The notes under the pieces are model-generated. The model saw nothing but the letters and a program-made list of their open reading frames with translations, had not been told where the DNA came from and made no database searches. This document shows, piece after piece, positions 16,028 through 24,214 of a DNA stretch of 64,000 bases. Location of the stretch: assembly GCF_047272945.1 (NCBI RefSeq), contig NZ_JBKOPS010000007.1, positions 224,368 through 288,367 of the forward strand, read 5' to 3'. This stretch comes from Rubrolithibacter danxiaensis. GTDB taxonomy: Bacteria; Bacteroidota; Bacteroidia; Sphingobacteriales; Sphingobacteriaceae. Each line of letters opens with the position of its first letter. Position 1 is the stretch's first letter. The position numbers and the translations under genes were made by a program.

Positions 16028-17803
16028 ATGAAGAAAGTGTACTATTATGCAGCAGTCCTTGGTGTAACAGCCATGGGAATGATTGTGTCGTGTAAAAAAG
16101 AGACTAAGTTAAATCCGGGGAAGGTAATTCTGAATACCGAAACGGATAACCGGTTAAAAACGTATCCTGATGGTGAAATTGTGCCGGTGGTTAATTACGG
16201 CGATCAGCGATTAATGTCTCTGAAGAATCCGGGTAGGATTGCTTCTACAGATATTTCATCAGGGTATAATCTGAAGCTGGTTGCGGAAGTAGAAGCCCCT
16301 AAATACGAGGGAAAGACATTACAGGCTACCGAAGTAGCTATAGCAGGCAACCGTGCCTACGTATCCTACAATACCCAGGGTGAAACGTATTTAGGCGCTG
16401 TGGATGTACTTGACATTACCAATGCCACACCCAAACTGTTGCAAAGCGCAGTTACTCCGGGCATTGATATCAGCTCTGTAACATCAGACAATACTAATCT
16501 ATATATTGCAGGTGCTGTTAATATTGATCAAAATCCTGATTTTACTTCTCCCGCAGTAGTAAGCCGCATCAGCATAAGCAATGGCTTGTTAACCGATCAA
16601 ATTACGAATGTAAAATTAGGCGGCTATGTAGCTAACAGTGTAAGTATAAGCGATAATGACGTTTTTGTTACCAGTGGAAATACAAACGGAGGTGTTTCTG
16701 TCATTGACAAAAACAGTCTGACAGTGAAGAAAACTATTGCTCTTGACGGAGCAAAGGATATTGCTGTTAATTCTTCTGAGTTTACCGTTCTTTCGGGTGC
16801 CTATGCAGGTGCTGCGAAACAAACCCTGGGAGTTTACGACAGAACTACTTACCAGTTGAAACGTTCTTCGGATGTTCCTGCCGGAATTAATTCAGATGCC
16901 AAATCAAACATCGCGGCAACGGCTAATGCTATTCTGCTTTCTAACGGAACTGCCGGTATTACCATGTGGAGTTCAACTTCCGGTACAAAGCTGGATGCTA
17001 TTAACCTGCCCTCTGTTATTGAAAACATTGCACAGGAAGACATTTATACCAATTCAGTTTCTGTTGCCGACAACTATGTGTACGGCGCTAACGGAGCTGC
17101 CGGACTGGTAGTGTCGAGAGTTAACAGCCAGAAGACAGGGCTTGAAATCATGGGTATTGCGGATGTTACTGGTTCGGCCAATTATGTAAAAGCTGCCAAT
17201 GGATTAATTTTTGTTGCATCAGGAAAAGGAGGCTTACAGATTTACAAATTGGAAAGTAAGGCGGTTGCGCCTCCGGTTGCTACTACTCCTTCATGTGAAA
17301 GCCGCCTTGTACTTGCATCCAATCCTTTAGGCTGGTATAATAACAATTCGGGTTCAAAAGAATATTACCGCGGATCAGCTATGCTGGGAGGATTGAATGT
17401 AAACGATGTGTTTGATTATTGCGGATCGCTGCTTGTTTTGAGTACCACCAATATCAATTCAAACGGACAGTTAAATGTGAATGGCTCACTTGCGGTAAAC
17501 GGTACTTTGAATGTGAATAAAACATTAAAAGTTGGAGGTGATTTAACAGCGGGAACTTTAACGCTTAACAGTAACGGAAATGTAGAGATGCTTACCTCAG
17601 CTGACCTGGTTGTTAAAGGAAACATGACCTTGAATTCCGGTTCAGTACTTAAAGTAAGAGGAAATCTTGAAATTGACAGGGATTTTACGTTCAACGGCGG
17701 TACTATTGAATTTATAGGCGATGACTGCTCTGTGCAGATCAAAGGAAAAGTTTACGGTGCCGGCGGAAATATTACAGGAACCTATAAAGGAAAAATAAAA
17801 TAA
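16028..17803 (+). CDS. Lipoprotein with LVIVD-like beta-propeller and C-terminal beta-helix-like repeats
   Basis: A 591-residue lipoprotein: signal peptide with lipobox IVSC, Cys22. Residues 60-410 contain repeated strand motifs of the LVIVD kind (LGAVDVLDITNATPKLLQSA, GGVSVIDKNSLTVKK, LQIYKLESK), which suggests a beta-propeller. Residues 425-591 are dominated by short LNVNGSLAVNG / GDLTLN-type repeats that look like a right-handed beta-helix or a polymer-like surface stalk. The role is unknown; a surface or periplasmic scaffold is likely. It ends in a strong terminator. A FecA-like receptor follows after a repeat-rich gap, which may be chance. Confidence 0.65.
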   Translation: MKKVYYYAAVLGVTAMGMIVSCKKETKLNPGKVILNTETDNRLKTYPDGEIVPVVNYGDQRLMSLKNPGRIASTDISSGYNLKLVAEVEAPKYEGKTLQATEVAIAGNRAYVSYNTQGETYLGAVDVLDITNATPKLLQSAVTPGIDISSVTSDNTNLYIAGAVNIDQNPDFTSPAVVSRISISNGLLTDQITNVKLGGYVANSVSISDNDVFVTSGNTNGGVSVIDKNSLTVKKTIALDGAKDIAVNSSEFTVLSGAYAGAAKQTLGVYDRTTYQLKRSSDVPAGINSDAKSNIAATANAILLSNGTAGITMWSSTSGTKLDAINLPSVIENIAQEDIYTNSVSVADNYVYGANGAAGLVVSRVNSQKTGLEIMGIADVTGSANYVKAANGLIFVASGKGGLQIYKLESKAVAPPVATTPSCESRLVLASNPLGWYNNNSGSKEYYRGSAMLGGLNVNDVFDYCGSLLVLSTTNINSNGQLNVNGSLAVNGTLNVNKTLKVGGDLTAGTLTLNSNGNVEMLTSADLVVKGNMTLNSGSVLKVRGNLEIDRDFTFNGGTIEFIGDDCSVQIKGKVYGAGGNITGTYKGKIK

Positions 17804-17821
17804 AGGTACTTACTCATCCTT

Positions 17822-17854
17822 AAAAGCCCCGTAATAACCGGGGCTTTTCTGTTT
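17822..17854 (+). terminator. Strong rho-independent terminator
   Basis: Perfect 10-bp stem AAAAGCCCCG / CGGGGCTTTT (17822-17831 and 17839-17848) followed by CTGTTTTT, 18 bases after the lipoprotein stop. Confidence 0.9.
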
Positions 17855-17888
17855 TTAGGACTTGTTTGTAAGAGTAGTGATTTATAAC

Positions 17889-17945
17889 TATTTTCCTTTT
17901 GTCTTGATACAAAAGAATAAAAGATCAGGCTTAATTGCTGATAAA
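17889..17945. repeat. Diverged solo copy of the left-end hairpin module
   Basis: CTTTTGT (17896-17902) and ACAAAAG (17909-17915) flank CTTGAT, followed by AATAAAAGATCAGGCTTAAT. This parallels the start of the 9.98-11.2 kb units (CTTTTGT-CTTAAC-ACAAAAG, then AACCAAAAAGTCAAGGCTTA), but the rest of the unit is absent. Confidence 0.6.
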
Positions 17946-17949
17946 CTTA

Positions 17950-18052
17950 CGTCATGTTGAGCGGAGTCGAAGCATTGTTCCTCACGGAAAACCATATGTG
18001 CACTGCTACTATCCCTGAGATTCCTCCTATCGCCGGAATGAGGCTTATGTTC
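17950..18052. repeat. Degenerate intergenic repeat, copy 2
   Basis: Best-preserved copy. It begins CGTCATGTTGAGCGGAGTCG and ends GATTCCTCCTATCGCCGGAA followed by TGAGG. The two ends are partly inverted relatives (GTCAT at one end, ATGA at the other). It occupies the middle of the 396-base gap between the lipoprotein terminator and the FecA-like gene, which also holds the hairpin module at 17889. Confidence 0.65.
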
Positions 18053-18165
18053 GTTCAAACTTTCTTAAGGCAAATCTGTAAGTCTGATAACACAATTTCT
18101 TGCAGATACATCAGGATGAGACAGACTTGAATCAGATTCATACAGGAATAAATGCAGGTATTTTT

Positions 18166-18173
18166 TATTTTTG
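18166..18173 (+). promoter_or_regulatory. Possible -7 box TATTTTTG
   Basis: Full match to TAnnTTTG, 26 bases before the preferred start of the FecA-like receptor. No clear TTG lies 19-21 bases upstream, so support is partial. Confidence 0.3.
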
Positions 18174-18199
18174 CCGGTATTGAGAATAAAATAAACCTC

Positions 18200-20380
18200 A
18201 TGAAAATTTCACCTGTATTCGCTCTTTCATTTGTATCTGTTATGTTATCTGCTCAATTCTGTTTAGCACAAAACAGGGATACAACAACCCTGGATAGTAT
18301 TACAGTTCGCGGAACCGGTCCGCATCATCTTTCAGACATAAAAGGAGTATCTGTTTACTCGGGTAAAAAAACAAATGTTGTTTACCTCGAATCCGGAAAG
18401 TCAAATCTGGCTGTAAACAATACCAGGATGACTGTCTCAGAAATTCCGGGAATAAATGTATGGGAAATGGATGGAGCGGGAACACAGATAAACATAGGAA
18501 CCCGCGGAACTGACGCCCATCGCTCCATAGAAATGAACATGCGTCAGAACGGCTACAATATCAATTCGGATGTTTTTGGTTATCCTGAAGCTCATTATAC
18601 TCCTCCGATGCAGGGCGTTGGCGAGATGCAACTGGTAAGAGGTTCAGCAGCACTGCAATTTGGAAGCCAGTTTGGCGGAATGTTCAATTACGTGATGAAA
18701 GAAGCGGATACAACCCGACAATTCAGCATAGAAAGTGAGCAGACAGCAGGTTCTGACAAATTCTTTAACTCATTCAATGCTATTGGTGGTAAAAGCGGAA
18801 ATTGGATCTATTACGCCTATTTTGATCAGCGGAATGGTGACGGCTGGCGAGACAACGCCGCTTTTAATTACCAGGCATATTATTCAAATCTAACCTATCA
18901 GTTCAATCAGAAAGGTAGTTTAAGCTTTCAGTTTTCAAGAATGAACTACCGGCAGCAAATTGCAGGCGGATTAACGGACGAACAATTTAATCAGGATTCA
19001 AGACAAAGCACCCGTTTCAGAAATTATTTCAGGCCAATAATCAATATTCCCGCTTTAATTTTTAATTACGATCTTAGTAAGTCAACCAAACTGCAGATAA
19101 GTGCTCACAGCCTTTTTGGCGAAAGAAGCAGCGTTCAGTTTATTGCGGCTCCCAATGTAGCGGATACCATCAATTTAACCCTTAATTCATACAATCCCCG
19201 CCAGGTAGATCGGGATTACTACAATGGGTTTACTACCGAAGCTCGTATTTTGCAGCAATACCGGATAGGAAATTTAACAAGCATCTTAAGCGGTGGAATA
19301 CGGTATTTTACCGAACTAACCAAGAGACGCCAGAAAGGACAAGGAACTGCCGGCACTGACTTTGATCTGAGTCTGAATGGAGCTTATGGCATTGACCTTC
19401 GCCTCCACACCGATAATTACGCTATTTTTGCTGAGAATATATTCCAGCTCAGTTCCCGTTTTTCAATAACTCCCGGTTTTAGATACGAGATAATAAAAAC
19501 TTCATTAAAAGGAGTAATAAATAATGCATCTGTTCCCGTTAATTATACCGGCGACCGAAACTTTCCTTTATTTGGTACGGGCCTGCAATACCAGGTAAGT
19601 AATGAAACTCAGCTATACGGTAATATTTCTCAGGCTTACCGGCCTTATATATATGCAAATGTAACCCCTGCCGACCGGTTAGATGTGATCGATCCGAACT
19701 TAAAAGATAGTAAAGGTTACGATATCGATTTAGGCTATCGTGGACATTTGTCTCCCTTCTTCCGGTTTGATGTTAACGGTTTTTACCTGTACTACGGAAA
19801 TCGTGTGGGCTTACTGACCCAGACAGGAAGCGATGGTCTTGCGCATCTTTTTACTACCAACATTGGTAATGCGGTTGCTAAAGGAGTTGAAGCATATGCA
19901 GAGCTGTCTCTTAAAAACCTGTTATTTAAGAATACACAGATGGTCGACATGAAGGTATTTAATTCATTATCTTACACACACGCCCGTTATACTTCCGGTA
20001 TGCTGAATCAGTCTGGCAGTAATAAATCCCTTGCAGGGAATCGTGTGGAAGGAACTCCTGACTGGATTAACCGCACAGGCGTATCGTTTTTAAATAAACA
20101 CATTTCCACTACGCTGCAATTAAGTTATGTAAGCAAAAGTTATAGCGATGCCGGAAATACAATTCAGAATGCTATCGGTTCTGTAGGTATCGTTCCGGCT
20201 TATTCTGTATTAGACTGGGCATTTACCTGGAGTTTTTTGAAAAACTATCACATTACCGCGAATGTAAACAACATTGCAGATGCCAAATACTTTACAAGGC
20301 GGATAAACATGTATCCCGGGCCCGGTATTTTACCGGCAGAAGGCAGAACATTTAATGTTGGTTTGGGAATTAAACTGTAA
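18200..20380 (+). CDS. FecA-like TonB-dependent receptor
   Basis: A 726-residue outer-membrane receptor without a CarboxypepD_reg domain. The preferred ATG at 18200 puts a good signal peptide first (FALSFVSVMLSAQFCLAQ); the longer frame from 18152 would place 16 extra residues before it. The plug (about residues 45-170) has IPGINVWEMDGAGTQINIG, RGTDAHRS, EAHYTPPMQGVGEMQLVRG and ALQFGSQFGGMFNY; the barrel ends with GLGIKL. The plug resembles ferric-citrate/siderophore receptors, so iron chelate uptake is likely. No FecR/FecI sigma pair is near, and the N-terminal signalling domain of true FecA is missing. Confidence 0.85.
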   Translation: MKISPVFALSFVSVMLSAQFCLAQNRDTTTLDSITVRGTGPHHLSDIKGVSVYSGKKTNVVYLESGKSNLAVNNTRMTVSEIPGINVWEMDGAGTQINIGTRGTDAHRSIEMNMRQNGYNINSDVFGYPEAHYTPPMQGVGEMQLVRGSAALQFGSQFGGMFNYVMKEADTTRQFSIESEQTAGSDKFFNSFNAIGGKSGNWIYYAYFDQRNGDGWRDNAAFNYQAYYSNLTYQFNQKGSLSFQFSRMNYRQQIAGGLTDEQFNQDSRQSTRFRNYFRPIINIPALIFNYDLSKSTKLQISAHSLFGERSSVQFIAAPNVADTINLTLNSYNPRQVDRDYYNGFTTEARILQQYRIGNLTSILSGGIRYFTELTKRRQKGQGTAGTDFDLSLNGAYGIDLRLHTDNYAIFAENIFQLSSRFSITPGFRYEIIKTSLKGVINNASVPVNYTGDRNFPLFGTGLQYQVSNETQLYGNISQAYRPYIYANVTPADRLDVIDPNLKDSKGYDIDLGYRGHLSPFFRFDVNGFYLYYGNRVGLLTQTGSDGLAHLFTTNIGNAVAKGVEAYAELSLKNLLFKNTQMVDMKVFNSLSYTHARYTSGMLNQSGSNKSLAGNRVEGTPDWINRTGVSFLNKHISTTLQLSYVSKSYSDAGNTIQNAIGSVGIVPAYSVLDWAFTWSFLKNYHITANVNNIADAKYFTRRINMYPGPGILPAEGRTFNVGLGIKL

Positions 20381-20407
20381 TATAAAGTTCCCTTACAAAC
20401 AAAAACT

Positions 20408-20515
20408 ATACGTCTTGCTAAGTGGAGTCAAAGCATTATTCCTCAGGGAAGACCATAAGAGCCATGCTCCTATCACAAAGATTCCTCCTGTCGTGGGAAT
20501 GACGGCTTTATGTTT
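20408..20515. repeat. Degenerate intergenic repeat, copy 3
   Basis: CGTCTTGCTAAGTGGAGTCA at the left and AAGATTCCTCCTGTCGTGGG plus AATGACGG at the right parallel copy 2 over its whole length. It fills the gap between the convergent FecA-like and GH95 genes. Confidence 0.6.
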
Positions 20516-20542
20516 AGAATAAAAGAACTATAATATTTTCCC

Positions 20543-22984
20543 TTACTTTATCAACTCCATGTTAGCATCGAACTTCTGAGACTGGCCGGGTTTTAACTGA
20601 AGCCCGATCAGCTTATCACCATAGTATACTTTGCATGCTCCTCCGTTAATACTGTAAATAGTGGCGGCCAGAAGTTTATTATCTTTCCATTCCATATCTA
20701 CTTCAAAACCTCCCCTTGCCCGCATACCTGTAACTTTGCCATCTTTCCAGCTGTCAGGAATTGCAGGAAGCAAATGAATAAACCCTTCCTGGCTTTGCAG
20801 CATCATCTCTCCCATTCCGGAAATTCCACCAAAATTGCCGTCGATCTGGAAAGGTGGATGAGCACAAAAAAGATTGGTATAAGAACCACCGCCACCGGAA
20901 TAATTCGTCCCCTCAACGCCTGTGAGATGTAATAAATTCCTCAACAGTTTGTATGCATGATTACCATCGTGAAGCCGTGCCCAAAAATTAATTTTCCAGG
21001 CAATACTCCAGCCTGTTCCTTCATCCCCACGCAGTTCAAGGGTTTTTCTTGCAGCTGCAGCAAATTGCGGAGTAGTAAGCGGAGATATCTGCCTTCCGGG
21101 ATGCAAACCGAACAGGTGTGAAACATGACGGTGGTGTGGTTCGGCCTCTTCCCAGTCTTTATACCATTCCTGCAGGTTACCTTTACGCCCCACCTGTAAG
21201 GGGTATAATTTACTCCGCTTTTCTATCAGCAGTTTCCTGAATTCAGCATCTGTTCCCAATTGTTCCGAGGCTTCTATCAGGTTGGTAAACAGATCCCAGA
21301 TGATCGACATATCCATTGTAGTAGCAACCGATATACTTCCTTTTTCGCCATTTTCTGTAATAAAAACATTTTCCGGAGAAGAAGCAGGAGCGGTAACAAG
21401 GTAACCGTTCTCATCTTCTACTAGCCAGTCGAGGCAAAACAAAGCGGCTTCTTTCATCAGCGGATACGCTGTCTGTTTAAGAAACGTTTTATCCCCGCTG
21501 AAACTGTAATGTTCCCATAAATGCTGACTGAGCCAGGGGCTTCCCATTGTCCAGTTAGCCCAGGTAGGGCTGCCTTTACCCAAATCGCCTACCGGATTTG
21601 AGGTGGCCCAGATATCTGAATTGTGGTGAACGGCCCATCCCCGTGCCTTATAAAAGTTTTGGGCAGTTTCTTTTCCGGTTATCGCAGTTTCTTTAATAAA
21701 TTCCATTAAGGGGAGGTGCATCTCCGACAGATTCAGCATCTCTGCAGGCCAGTAATTCATCTGCAGATTGATATTTGTTGTAAAATTACTGCTCCATGGG
21801 GCTCTTAAGATAGGGTTCCAGATGCCCTGAAGATTTGCTGGAATTCCTCCCGGCCTGGAACAGGATATAAGCAGGTAACGGCCGTACTGGAAGTACAAAG
21901 ATTCAAGAGAGGGATCAGAAGCACCATCGGCATAGCGCATTAAACGTTCCAGCGTAGAAAGCGATGACCCGGCATTGTTATTCAGGGAGAAAGTGACCCG
22001 GTTAAAATACTTCTGATAATCTTTAATGTGTTCTTTTTTAATATCTTCAAAACTTTTCCTGAATGCTTTATTTAAATAAGATGCAGCTATAGCAGATTCA
22101 TCCTTCCCTTCTTTATCAGGGCATTTGTTGAAGCCGTTGTAGCTGGTAGCCGCCGAAACATACAGCACTACTTCAGTCGCATTTCTAACATGCAGTCTGT
22201 CAGTATCTGTTGTTACCTCCCCTCCCTTGTTTTTTGCTTTTACCCGAAGCTCATAACGCATACCGCGACAGCTTCCTGCCTCTTCGTATTGAACCGGTTC
22301 AGGTTTGTCGTTTACATAATTTGGATCGGCATGCGAAGGCGCCTTGCCTTTCATTACCAGTTCATCTTTACCTGTCACCTGGTGGGTAAACCTTAAAAGG
22401 CTGTTGGTGACTACGTCAAAATTCAGTTTCGCTTTCTTGTCAGCTGTTATCCGTATCACGATCACCTGATCTGGAGCGGATACCAAAACTTCCCGTGTAT
22501 ATTCCGTATCTCCTATTTTAAACCTTGTTGAACTGACAGCAGTGGAAATATCAAGATCCCGGTAATACGATACAGGCTTACCGGCAACGTGCTGTTTGAT
22601 GATCAGATTTCCCAAAGGCATGTACGACTCAGTATACAGGCCCTGCATCTTTTTGCACAGTTCTTCACCTTTAGCATAATCTCCCCGGAATAATGCTTCC
22701 CGGATTTGTGCTAAATATTTTGGCGCTTCGGGGTTTGGGTTGAGGTTGGCAGGCCCTCCGGACCACAGCGTTTCTTCATTTAAATGAATGAGTTCCTCAT
22801 TTACTCCTCCGTAAACCATGGCACCCAAGCGGCCATTTCCCAATGGCATCGCGTCTGTCCAGACCTTAGCCGGTTCTTTGTACCAGAGTTTTAGATCGTT
22901 TTGTGCAAACGCAGAAACGGTTATGAGTGTCAGAAGAAAAAAAAGGCACTTTTTAAATTGGAATAATAACAAAAAATCTGTCAT
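20543..22984 (-). CDS. Glycoside hydrolase family 95, alpha-L-fucosidase-like
   Basis: An 813-residue enzyme of the GH95 family, which removes alpha-1,2-linked L-fucose or L-galactose from glycans by inversion. The signal peptide ends SAFAQ (residue 28). The N-terminal beta domain has PLGNGRLGAMVYGG and HLNEETLWSGG. In the (alpha/alpha)6 barrel the expected residues are present: Asn404 and Asn406 in TNINLQMNYW, Glu538 in SPEN and Asp714 in FQIDGNFGG, matching N421, N423, E566 and D766 of the Bifidobacterium enzyme AfcA. It therefore looks active. It is a single gene with no SusCD neighbours. Confidence 0.92.
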   Translation of the reverse strand: MTDFLLLFQFKKCLFFLLTLITVSAFAQNDLKLWYKEPAKVWTDAMPLGNGRLGAMVYGGVNEELIHLNEETLWSGGPANLNPNPEAPKYLAQIREALFRGDYAKGEELCKKMQGLYTESYMPLGNLIIKQHVAGKPVSYYRDLDISTAVSSTRFKIGDTEYTREVLVSAPDQVIVIRITADKKAKLNFDVVTNSLLRFTHQVTGKDELVMKGKAPSHADPNYVNDKPEPVQYEEAGSCRGMRYELRVKAKNKGGEVTTDTDRLHVRNATEVVLYVSAATSYNGFNKCPDKEGKDESAIAASYLNKAFRKSFEDIKKEHIKDYQKYFNRVTFSLNNNAGSSLSTLERLMRYADGASDPSLESLYFQYGRYLLISCSRPGGIPANLQGIWNPILRAPWSSNFTTNINLQMNYWPAEMLNLSEMHLPLMEFIKETAITGKETAQNFYKARGWAVHHNSDIWATSNPVGDLGKGSPTWANWTMGSPWLSQHLWEHYSFSGDKTFLKQTAYPLMKEAALFCLDWLVEDENGYLVTAPASSPENVFITENGEKGSISVATTMDMSIIWDLFTNLIEASEQLGTDAEFRKLLIEKRSKLYPLQVGRKGNLQEWYKDWEEAEPHHRHVSHLFGLHPGRQISPLTTPQFAAAARKTLELRGDEGTGWSIAWKINFWARLHDGNHAYKLLRNLLHLTGVEGTNYSGGGGSYTNLFCAHPPFQIDGNFGGISGMGEMMLQSQEGFIHLLPAIPDSWKDGKVTGMRARGGFEVDMEWKDNKLLAATIYSINGGACKVYYGDKLIGLQLKPGQSQKFDANMELIK

Positions 22985-23260
22985 ACCTATCCTGTTTAAC
23001 TAAATAGTTTATTTTGCTAAAATGGTAAAATTGCTACTAAACATAGGCATATATTGAAATAGTTACCGAATGATAACAGAAAATATTTTTTTCAAATGCA
23101 CCTTAGTATTGTTTGAAAATTTAAAGGAAACAGGACTTAGAACATAAAGTTTTTTTTCAAGAAATAGAAAACTACAAAAGATAACACTGTTTATTGAATA
23201 CTGGTATGCTCTTCTTTCATTAATACATTCAAGGCCATATTGAAATAAGCCTTATCTTTG

Positions 23261-23617
23261 ATGGTGCTTATAAATTTACTTCAGCTCTTTCTGCTTTTTA
23301 TTGCCTTAAACAAACCTGTTGAAAGCAATTTAAAAAACACAAGCTATAAGCAGCCGAATGCGGCAAAAACTGAAGCTGCCGAGACGGTAAAGACATCACC
23401 TAACTATCCTTATGCTTTTTTCCTTAGTAATGCAGCGTATGCGCATTCAATTGCTGAACGGGTAGTAAAAGCGTATTACGGTTTTACCAGGGTTGCCTCT
23501 ATCTTACCCGAGCTCGCAACTGGCTTTGTAGTTTTATGGATCTCAGTCTTTCTGGCTGAATCCATATGCGCTGAATTTTATCGTCTTATCTTATTTCCCT
23601 TTCATGTGTTCTGGTGA
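23261..23617 (+). CDS. Small hypothetical membrane protein
   Basis: A 118-residue protein if the ATG at 23261 is used; a TTG lies one codon earlier. Residues 3-16 are hydrophobic and could be a signal or anchor. Residues 40-80 are polar with many Ala and Tyr. A second hydrophobic stretch near residues 85-115 (GFVVLWISVFLAESICAEFY) could span the membrane. I recognise no family. It sits 62 bases before another small membrane gene on the same strand. Coding is plausible from the lack of stops and the two hydrophobic stretches, but not certain. Confidence 0.4.
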   Translation: MVLINLLQLFLLFIALNKPVESNLKNTSYKQPNAAKTEAAETVKTSPNYPYAFFLSNAAYAHSIAERVVKAYYGFTRVASILPELATGFVVLWISVFLAESICAEFYRLILFPFHVFW

Positions 23618-23679
23618 GAATTCTGATTTCTTTTAACATTATTTAAACATCAGATTTTTCATATTAAAAAACACATAAA

Positions 23680-24147
23680 ATGAGTGAAATAGTAAAAAAC
23701 ATACTCACTCTTGTTATTTTTTTGGCTGTAATTATGCTTCCGATAGTAATTATAAACCGTCAGACTAAACGGAGAAAACAAGAGAAAATGAAACAGAAGC
23801 TCGGACATATTGCTTCCAAATATCATTTAACCATTTACAAAGAAGAGTTTTTAGGGCATAAGATCATTGCACTTGATTCAGTAAAAAGAACATTAATCTT
23901 TGCAGACACACTCGCAGGTGAACCTGAACTTGTTGTAGATCTGGATTCATATAAAGAGGTGAAAATCGTACGTAAAGAACATGAAGGAATGGTACAATCA
24001 ATATGTTTGGTGCTCACAGATAAAAACAAACAAATAAACGTTCCTTTTTATGAAAGCAGGGTCGACAACGAAATGCACCTGAAACAGATTTCAGATAAAA
24101 CAGATAACTGGCAAAGAGAAATAGCTTCTTTGATTAAGCCTGTTTAA
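23680..24147 (+). CDS. Hypothetical protein with one N-terminal membrane helix
   Basis: A 155-residue protein with a membrane helix at about residues 7-26 (ILTLVIFLAVIMLPIVII), a basic stretch (NRQTKRRKQEKMKQK) just inside, and then a cytosolic domain of alternating strands (KIIALDSVKRTLIFAD, ELVVDLDSYKEVKIVRKE, QSICLVLTDKNKQINVPFYE) that resembles a PH-like sandwich. No named family is certain. The N-in anchor plus sandwich suggests a membrane-attached regulatory or scaffolding part. It is closed by a strong terminator. Confidence 0.65.
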   Translation: MSEIVKNILTLVIFLAVIMLPIVIINRQTKRRKQEKMKQKLGHIASKYHLTIYKEEFLGHKIIALDSVKRTLIFADTLAGEPELVVDLDSYKEVKIVRKEHEGMVQSICLVLTDKNKQINVPFYESRVDNEMHLKQISDKTDNWQREIASLIKPV

Positions 24148-24153
24148 TTATTA

Positions 24154-24189
24154 CGGTATCTGGTGCATTCGCACCGGATACCGCTTTTT
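24154..24189 (+). terminator. Strong rho-independent terminator
   Basis: 13-bp arms CGGTATCTGGTGC (24154-24166) and GCACCGGATACCG (24171-24183) pair with one wobble around ATTC, then CTTTTT. Confidence 0.88.
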
Positions 24190-24214
24190 AACTAATAAAC
24201 CCATAATAATAACA

